The notes under the pieces were generated by a model. The model was not told the DNA's origin, did not search any database, and saw only the letters and a program-made list of their open reading frames with translations. From Amblyomma americanum (Eukaryota > Arthropoda > Arachnida > Ixodida > Ixodidae), in assembly GCF_052857255.1 (NCBI RefSeq), contig NC_135497.1:548371531-548435530 (forward strand): a stretch of 64,000 nt of DNA, read 5' to 3'. How positions within the stretch are numbered: position 1 is the stretch's first letter; the number at the start of each line of letters is the position of its first letter. A program made the position numbers and the translations under genes. Of the stretch, positions 56,403 to 64,000 are shown in pieces.

Positions 56403-56512
56403 GGGCAATCCTTTCTGTAGTGCCTGCGGGCCTTGAAAGTATGCATAAATAAATAAATAAATTAAAAAAAAATAAATAAATAAAAAAATAAAAAGTAAAT
56501 AAATAAATAAAC
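56403..56512 (+). repeat. Retroposon 3' end with (AAAT)n tail, unit 3
   Basis: Tract at 56444-56512, interrupted by longer A runs than in the other units. Confidence 0.55.
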
Positions 56513-56753
56513 CCTCATGAGGGTCTTCTCAGCCCCACCTCATGAGGGATTAAGTCGGTGAGGTGAGGGAGGAAAAGGTGCACGGATTGGGGTGACAGTG
56601 CGTAACAAAATTGGCGCTTATCCTGGTTTAAGTTTACCGTGCGGGGCAAAGCAGATTCTAGAGCAGGCATGGACGCAGGGACGAGGACGGGATAAAAACA
56701 ACTAAACAAGTATAGTTTAACGGCAAGAGTAGCAGGGGTACAAACGCCTTCCT

Positions 56754-58581
56754 TTTTATTATTATTTTATTTAGAAATACTGCAGACAGCTAGTGCTGCC
56801 CAAGCAGGAGGGCATTACAATGCTTCGATAACAACTATTCAACTTTTTCCTCGTCAGAACATTAAACAATAAGGGAGGGAGACAGTTCCACTTTTCAATC
56901 GTATGGGGAAGAATGATTTTTGAAATACTGTTGTGCGTGCAAAATATGGCATTATTATTGCAGAATGATTCAGTCTCACGGACCTGAGCGCTGGGGAAAA
57001 AAAAACACATAATTGTCACTTGATAGGCGAATTTTGTTATAGTACAATAAATAAATAAACTTCAGTCTGGCAATCTGTCGCTGTATGGAGTGCTTCTAGT
57101 TTAATCTTGTTTAACATGTTGGTGACTGAGGAGGACATTTTATAATAGGATAAGATAAATCTGGCAGCGTGACGATCAGAGCGCTCTACCTTAATATCTT
57201 TAGTGAAATAAGGGTCCTACACAACGAATTCATACTCGAGAACTGGGCGAACAAGTGTACAATATGCTTCATTCTTTACATTTGACGGGGCACTCTTTAG
57301 TTTTCTGCGCAAGGAACAGAGTTTAGCAAATGCTTTGGAAGAAATGTTATTAATGTACTCGGCCCAACTAAGATTATTTTTAATTGTTAAGCCTAAGTAC
57401 TTCACAGGCGAGACTGAATGAATATGCTGATAGCCAATGTCATACGAATGGGACGTTTTTTTTTATTGTGATTGACATAGAGACTGTTTTCTGAAAATTA
57501 ATTTGCATCCCACGCCGTTCGCACCAGTCCCCTAGGTTGCAGATGTTCTCACTGAGTAGGTTCTGGCTGTGATTATCATTAACAACTCTGTAGACTAGAC
57601 AGTCGTTTGCAAATAGTTTAACAACAACAGATTCATCAATCGTGAATGTCGTAGCTTCACCAGATTTGATTCGGGTGTTCGAAATTACTATTGCCTCTTT
57701 GATTTTGTTAGCAGCCATTTTGTAAGGTAAATTGATCACTATTCTTCACGGTTGTACAAATATGTCTCTATTATTTTTGTTCGGATTCTTGAGGAGTTGA
57801 CTATACTGTTAGACTGCTTCTTCTACCTTGCTTTGTAGATGTCCCTAATAATTTCCCATCTATTTTGGAATCATCTTCTGTGTGCGTTCACCCTTTTCCA
57901 CTCTCTTTATATTTGCGGGCTCCACCAAAAATTGGTTCTTTCTGTTTTGTTAGCTGTTACCTTCGAATGTCTTTGGATAAGATTGTTATTATTATATAAG
58001 GCGTTGACTATATGTTCAAGTTGATTAACTGCGGCACTGTTGGCTTCAGCTGTATCCTTTAAACACGCACAGTTTTCTCGCTCTTTAAGAACTTTAAGCT
58101 CTCCCTTGTGTGTAAGCTTCCTTACTTTTGCCTCTGGTTGATCGAAAAGCTTAATACTTAAATACCTGTGGTCGCCATTTGTAAATTCATCTAGAACCTC
58201 CCATTAGACCAAATAAGACGTCAGCTGTGGAGAAAATATTGTCAAGTCAATCCCGCGTCGTCCATGCTGGACTCGAACGTAGGAAAAGTGTTGGGATGAT
58301 TTAATAATTCCAAGTTCCGGCACTGATAAAATTTTCTATTTCAATTCCCTTGCCGTCGGTCTTATTTCTACCACAAGCTGAATTCTTGGCGTTGAAATCT
58401 CCTCCAGCAAATATGAAGCCATCGCTGTTATAAAATATTCTCTATATTTCTGTTAGTAGAGGTTGTAGGCTTTGTGTGGGAAGACAGTAGCAAATAATGC
58501 ATACGATGCTTCTTCCTTCCCAACTAAGTCTTACTGCAGTGATATTATGGATAGCTTATAAGGAGAATTACTATTGCTGTA
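56754..58581 (-). pseudogene. LINE remnant (Jockey/CR1-type), unit 3
   Basis: The T run is 9 bases, again breaking the RT frame (57739-57440, then 57405-57217). A private 2-base loss in the last domain makes an 82-codon frame at 57019-56771 that reads through IEKWNCLPP. In the other units the frame ends just after this motif. FAND is shared. Confidence 0.85.
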
Positions 58582-58619
58582 CTTGGTTGACCCGGAACCG
58601 CTATTATTTTATCTTTAAT

Positions 58620-58713
58620 TCATCATCATCATCACCACCATCAGCCTGACTACGCCTACTGCAGGGTAGTAAATGCCTCTCCCATTTCTCTCCAATTAGC
58701 ACTGTTCCTGAAG
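58620..58713. repeat. Interspersed (ATC)n repeat, unit 3
   Basis: Same position; one base difference near the end (ACTGTTC for CCTGTTC). Confidence 0.6.
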
Positions 58714-58995
58714 AAGAGACCGGTCTTGTTTTAGCTGCTTTCAGGGCGTACTTCAGGGCGTACTTCATGCCTGCAAAAGGGTTGAGCACATACTCCACCT
58801 TCACTGGCTGCAGTCTCAAAAAAGCCCGAACATAGAACAAATCCGCCCACAAAAATATATTAGAACATTCGCTGTTTTGCCTTTTGTATTAGCACGCAAT
58901 GTACGATACCATGATATAACCTCACACACATGAAATGCGAAATACAAAAGCTTATCAGTGCTCGCGAGAAGAGGATTTCATAAGGACTTTAATAC

Positions 58996-59179
58996 TGTTC
59001 TGTCTTCGTCATGCTAGAGTGCTGCGGGTGCGCCGAACACTTCCATTCCTTCTTTCCGCTCCCACTTCCGTTTACACATCAGGGGATAAAAGCCATCACA
59101 CGCCCCAAATACACGTCTTCTATGTTCGAGCTGTCAGTGCCTAGTAACGGTCCTGGCCGCAGGCCGTGGCTATGCAACA
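58996..59179 (+). repeat. 5' LTR of gypsy element, unit 3
   Basis: 184 bases; primer-binding site begins at 59181. Confidence 0.88.
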
Positions 59180-59970
59180 CTGGCGACGAGGATGGGATAT
59201 TCCACAGTCGGTGAAAGTAGACCCGGAATCGGCATCCGCGAAGGCAGCCTCACAGACGACAAGCATGACTCATCATATGCTACCTGCATTCAACGAAGAT
59301 ACAGATAAGTGGAAGCCGTATCTCATTAAAGCAGATGCCTACATTGAAGCTAACGAAATCACCGATTCGGCCAAGAAGAGAGCACTGCTCGTGGCAGCAT
59401 TGAGCACACAAACCGTGGAAGTATTAGCCGTCAAGGTCGCACTGCGAGCCCCAAAAGCTTTGAGCTTCGAGCAAGAGCTCGAGGTGCTGAGCGAGTACTA
59501 TGACCCGAAGCGACATGAAATAGCTGAGAGTTTCAAGTTTTTTAATCGCTCCCAGATGGAAGGGGAATATGTCACGTAGTTCTTGGTGGAAATACGGCAC
59601 ATAGCCGATGACTGCAATTTTGGCAACGCCCTGGAGCGGATGCTCAGGGATCGTATTGTGTGCGGTGTTCGGTCGAGGGCCCTACAGAAACTATTACTTG
59701 GAAAGGCCGACATCACGATAGCGGAGGCTGAAGCGCTCGCAATTTCGGTTGAAACTGCTGAAAATGACGCTTTGAAAATGTCATCAGAGCCAAAGGCTCT
59801 ATTGAAATTGCATGCAGCTCGAAAAACGCCCTCCGGGGAATACAGAAAGGCTGAAGAGCATCTGTAATGCGGAAGGTATGGCAGCTCGAAACACGACGAT
59901 GTCAGTTGCGGATGAGCAAGTGCGTTGTTGTCGCTGTAGGCGGCGGGGACACCTTGCTAGGAAATGTTAA
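59166..59970 (+). pseudogene. gag: gag pseudogene, unit 3
   Basis: Likely start ATG 59265. Shared TAG at 59577-59579 and TAA at 59865-59867; zinc knuckle 59926-59967 out of frame. Confidence 0.88.
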
Positions 59971-60006
59971 AGCCACCCTAACCGCTGAAGGTTAGCTGCC
60001 AGAGCG

Positions 60007-61384
60007 ATGCAAACAGTTGCACTGGGAATAACGGAAACCACGCCAATGGACGATGGCAGTGACGAAGTCCACGTTAGGAAATTGGTTTCGGAGCGTAAAA
60101 ATCTTCTCGAGCCACCAATACGCCACTCATTTATATGAAGCGGCGTTCAATTAGCAATGGAAGTCGACACCTGGTCGCCAGTATGTCATTTCTAAGGAAC
60201 AGTACAGGAAGCATCAAAACCATTGGCCTGCCTAGAAGCCGTCACGTGTGAAGTTGTGCTACGCAGTGCGGTTTGCGATGCTAGGTGATCTGACATTACG
60301 TGTCGGCTTCAGAGACGTGCTCGTGGACTGTCCCCTCATGGTGTTCGACTGCGAAGGGCCAAGCCTATGCGGAAGGGACCTGCTGACGCTGCAGGACAAC
60401 GCTGGCGCTCCGGTGCTACATTTGACTCCGGCCTGCGGAGCCACAGAAACCAGCGAAACGGACACCTGCAAGATTAAATCCATTTTCTCAGACTACCAGG
60501 ACGTCTTCACCACGGAGCTCGGCCTAATGAAGGGTCCTCCAGCGAGCCTGCGCCTCAAAGATGAAGCAATACCAAAGTTTTGTAAGGCGAGACCCTTCCT
60601 TATGCCCTACGCGACAAGGTAGCTTTGGTGCTAGACCGACTCGTTTCCCTTGGCGTCTTATCGCCAGTCAGCCATTAGGATTAGGCAACGTTATAGCACC
60701 GGTGCTAAAGAAAGATGGATCGGTACGGATTTGTGGCAATGTTAAAGCTACATTGAACCCTGTTTGCGCAATCGAAATATATCCTATTCGTGTAATCGAG
60801 GATATGTTCGCAGTTTTAAGTGGCAGTGAATGATTCAGCACCCTCGACTTGCGAGACGCTTGCAGTCAGGTACCTCGAAGTCGCACGCAAACTCTGCGTC
60901 ATCAATATCCAAAACGGCTTATTTTGCTATAATTGACTTCCGTTCGGAATATCGACTGCGCCGTCGATTTCGCACAGAAAAATCGACACGATTATCAGTG
61001 GTCTACCCGGCGTGCAAGCCTACATTGATGATGTAATCGTATCCGAGAAGAAAGACGATAACGGAGAGCGATTGAAAGTCGTCTTAGAGCGTTTTCGGGA
61101 TCATGGAGTGAAGTTGCGGTATGACAAATGCAAATTTCGACAACAAGCTGTTATATACCTCGGACATCACATTGAAGGCGAGTGCCTCTATTCAATCGAA
61201 AGCAACGTGAAAGCTATTATGCACACACCTTTTCCACGGAGCGTGACCGAACGGCGGTCATTTATCGGAATGTTGACGTTCGACGCGAAATTTTTTCCAA
61301 ACATGTCAACGTACCTAGCACCGCTGTATCAATTAACTATTGGGGAAAAACGCTCGGTGGCAATGGAAAGCACCGCAAAAAGTT
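60007..61384 (+). pseudogene. pol: Protease and reverse transcriptase pseudogene, unit 3
   Basis: It has a private TGA at 60136-60138 (TGG to TGA) just upstream of the protease active site, plus the shared DTW (60166-60174) and the shared TGA before motif A (60831-60833). YIDD intact. Confidence 0.9.
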
Positions 61385-61510
61385 GCCATCAAGGAATCCA
61401 CGTCATCCTCATGATTCCCATGTAATTCATTGTTAACCGCTGTTATTGCGCCCTCTCCTCATGTAATGTCCCGTCAGGGACCCTTGAGGTTCAAATAAAT
61501 AAAATAAAAT
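61385..61510 (+). mobile_element. Truncated retroposon in pol, unit 3
   Basis: Same insertion and flanking duplication; one internal base change near 61409. Confidence 0.8.
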
Positions 61511-62091
61511 AAAAGTTTGATGCAGCGAAAGAACGTCTGAAAAATGCTCGAGTGCTTGTACATTTCGACTGTACAAATGAACTCAAGCTAGAGTGTGATG
61601 CGTCGTCGCTAGGGGTCGGAGCAGTTCCATTTCATTCTAGCAACAACGTACATAGACCTATTGGTTTTCGCTCAAGAACACTGACCGAAGCAGAGCGGAA
61701 CTACTCCCAGTTAGAATGTGATGTGTTGGCGCTGATTTTCGGTGTAACAAAATTCCGGGACTATCTTCTAGGTCGTGAATTTACGTTGGTCACGGATGAT
61801 CAACCTCTCGTCAGCCCTCTGAGACCTGACCGCCAGACACCGACTATGACGGCTGCGCGAATTCAACGCTGGGCACTGTACCTCGGAGGCTACAATTACA
61901 AGCTTCAGTATGTCACTGGGAAACAACTACTCAACTCGGATGCTCTCAGCAGACTGACACAGCAGACCACCAGAGACAGAGGTGAAGGTGAGCCCCCGGA
62001 GTACGTCCTCCCACTCAAAAGCTTAGATGAAGGAGTGGTCTCAACGCGTGAACTGAAGAATCTAACGAATGTCGACTCGAAATTGCTTAAG
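61511..62091 (+). pseudogene. pol: RNase H domain remnant, unit 3
   Basis: Open frame from 61552; private Thr in LQYVTGKQLL where the others have Pro. Confidence 0.88.
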
Positions 62092-62543
62092 AGAGAGAGA
62101 GATCACTTTATTTGCACCCGTCAAAGAGTATGGGTGATCGGGTGAGACGCAGCTCCCCCTTTCACCTTCACCGTATGCCTCCCCCCTAGACGTCGGCCGG
62201 AATCAGTTGACTTCCGGCGGCGGCCTGGGCTTGACCGATGACATGTTTCTGGACTTGTCCTTCCTGGCTATGGAAGAAGGAACCCCATGACTCTTTGTTT
62301 CCATGTAGACCATTTAGCGCTGGTCAAGACCACAGCATGTGATTTAGGGTCGCTATGCTTTCAGTTTTTGCATTTGGAAGAGTGCACCTCAGGATGCCAT
62401 TTGTGTAGGACATACAGGTTTGGAAAGGTACCCGTCTGCAGTTTTCGCCAGATTACTTCTTCCTTCTTTGTGAGAGATGTACGGGGGGGGGGGGGCAGTG
62501 TTCTCCTCCCCGTTCTGTAGTGTTCTAGAATTTCACTGTATCG
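62092..62543 (-). mobile_element. Insertion between RNase H and integrase, unit 3
   Basis: 452 bases; G run of 13. Confidence 0.6.
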
Positions 62544-63756
62544 TAAGGTTCAACATTGCGTGTCGCGCGGTTGGCCACCAAGCAGGGCAAACATAAAGCC
62601 CGATTTAGCACTTTATTATGAGCGTAGACTAGAACTGTCCTTGGCCCATGACCTCGTATACAGGGGCAATCGCGTCGTCATACACAGTGACGCCAGATAG
62701 CGCTACCTGCAACTTCTTCACGAAACCCACAAAGGATCATCGGCTATGAAAGCCGTGGCACGCTCCCTATTTTGGTGGCCAGGTCTTGACCGCGACTTAG
62801 AGTAGCGCGCGGCCAATTGTGGAAATTGAATAGCAAATTTACTTATGCCACCGGCTGCATCTCCCCTAGAATGTCCGAAGACTGAAGAACGGTGGTATTG
62901 GATCCAAATCGACTTCGCAGGACCCGTAACTGGGAAGATGATCCTGGTTGTAGTGGACGCGCACTCCAAATGGATCAAAGCGATTCCTGTGAAGCATGCA
63001 AACGTAGAAAGCACAATAAAGGCTCTGAGGAGCATGTTTGCCCGCTTTGGTGTGCCACGTACAACGGCACACACTTCAAGAGTAAGGCATTTTCCACATT
63101 TACAGCAAAAAACATTACGAACCTGTGCACAGCACCTTTTCACACACAGTCAAACTGCAGCTGCTGAAAGGGCGGAGCGAACGATAAAGGATGGTATTCA
63201 GAAAATAAAGGGTGGTGATCTCGACGAGAAATTGGTACGGCTGCTGTTCAATTATAGACGAACACCTGTGAAGACTGGGAAATCACCTTCAGAGATGCTC
63301 CTCGGGTATCAAATAAGATCGCGTCTAGACACCTGCTTCCCTGTGAATGTTGCAGGTCCAACTGAGGGGAGCCACGACTGGACACGGCCGCCAGACAGCA
63401 GCTTGTACGTACGCAATTACGGACAGGGAGAGAAGTGGATCCCTGGTCATGTCAAATCGGCGACAGGAGCACGGATGGTAACCGTAGAGCCTCCCACTGC
63501 AATCGTCAAGCGGCAAGTCGATCAGGTGCGCCGCCGCTCGGATTCATCACCAAGGTTTCCGGTCACCGATACGACTGCTCGTGGTCCAGGGCCCAGCCAG
63601 ACGAAAGGACCCTGCACGGCGGCCAATGTAACCACTCCCTTGGAAGCGGCCGCCCCAGATTATTCTCCTGATACAGCCCAAATTGCGGGCAATAACATTC
63701 AACCTCGCACCTCTCTTCTCCCACCTACCCTGAGTCCGGCCGAAGCTTCGCAGTAA
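62544..63756 (+). pseudogene. pol: Integrase pseudogene, unit 3
   Basis: 303-codon frame from 62845; private Trp in WYWIQIDF. Lesions otherwise shared. Confidence 0.9.
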
Positions 63757-63824
63757 GTCCTGCGCCGGTCAACGAGGCAGCGGAAGCCAGTGCAACGGTT
63801 CCATTTTGGAGGAGAGGGTAGAGT

Positions 63825-63989
63825 TGTCTTCGTCATGCTAGAGTGCTGTGCGTGCGCCGAACACTTCAATTCCTTCTTTCCGCTACCACTTCCCTTCACA
63901 CTTCAGGTGATAAAAGCCATCGCACGCCCCAAATAAACGTCTTCTATGTCCGAGCTGTCTGTGACTTTCCAGGCCGTGGCTAAGCAACA
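63825..63989 (+). repeat. 3' LTR of gypsy element, unit 3
   Basis: 165 bases, complete; polypurine tract at 63808-63818. Confidence 0.88.
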
Positions 63990-64000
63990 AATACATTGTA

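Larger units (their letters stand above)
58996..63989 (+). mobile_element. Ty3/gypsy LTR retrotransposon, unit 3
   Basis: AATAC at 58991-58995 and 63990-63994, just inside the window end. Complete LTR ends. Shares the nested insertions. Confidence 0.93.
55503..64000. repeat. Tandem repeat unit 3 (first 8.5 kb, cut by window end)
   Basis: Third copy, truncated at 64000 a few bases after the 3' target-site copy of the gypsy element. About five differences from unit 1 in the first 900 bases. Like unit 2 it keeps the 25-base segment after 56512 and the complete 3' LTR. The array almost certainly continues beyond the window. Confidence 0.93.

Noticed and set aside
1..64000. Conversion or mosaic exchange between units, from sites grouping units 1+3 or 2+3
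   Set aside because: With only three copies every two-against-one site is explained by a private change in one copy. At least four units, or an outgroup, would be needed to show exchange.
1..64000. Ribosomal DNA, histone or other classical gene array
   Set aside because: No rRNA-like sequence, no histone frames and no intact gene in the unit.

Overview
This is eukaryotic, repeat-dense DNA, most likely from an arthropod and best matched by a hard tick (Ixodidae). It has no operons, uses AATAAA-type 3' ends and canonical GT/AG splice signals, and is packed with decayed Ty3/gypsy, MULE and non-LTR elements, tRNA-derived SINE pieces and short interspersed repeats that I remember as abundant in ixodid genomes. 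The tick assignment rests on that recollection, not on a search.

The whole window is one long-period, head-to-tail tandem repeat. Unit 1 is 1-27736, unit 2 is 27737-55502 (27766 bases), and unit 3 starts at 55503 and is cut by the window end at 64000. By eye the copies differ at about 0.5-1 percent of positions plus small indels. No unique sequence separates them, so the true edge of the unit and the size of the array cannot be seen. Unit boundaries used here are set only by the first base of the window.

Layout of one unit (unit 1 coordinates): 1-414 unassigned; 415-900 hairpin- and palindrome-rich segment; 901-1018 A-rich tail of a retroposon; 1236-3060 minus-strand LINE remnant (endonuclease plus partial reverse transcriptase); 3099-3192 common interspersed repeat; 3475-8460 complete but dead Ty3/gypsy element with LTRs, PBS, PPT, 5-bp target duplication and two nested insertions; 8466-11760 unassigned; 11780-13099 3' end of a second LINE; 13100-13520 tRNA-like head joined to a third LINE tail; 13521-14226 promoter-like, low confidence; 14227-14535 two-finger C2H2 open frame; 14585-15804 DNA element with ~75-bp inverted ends; 16470-16613 SINE; 17108-17262 interspersed repeat; 17588-19865 MULE transposase pseudogene with SWIM finger; 20335-21943 low-complexity and internal subrepeats; 22706 polyadenylation signal; 24133-24390 short broken frame; 25868-26223 candidate signal-peptide exon; 26560-26865 tRNA-derived SINE; 27038-27677 palindromic MITE.

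Nothing here looks like an intact protein-coding host gene. The unit is a nested transposon graveyard that was later amplified as a block: the same insertion, target duplication and most stop codons recur in every copy, while the two LTRs of the gypsy element differ from each other roughly ten times more than the units do. The main result is therefore structural: a macrosatellite-scale array whose monomer is made of transposon debris.
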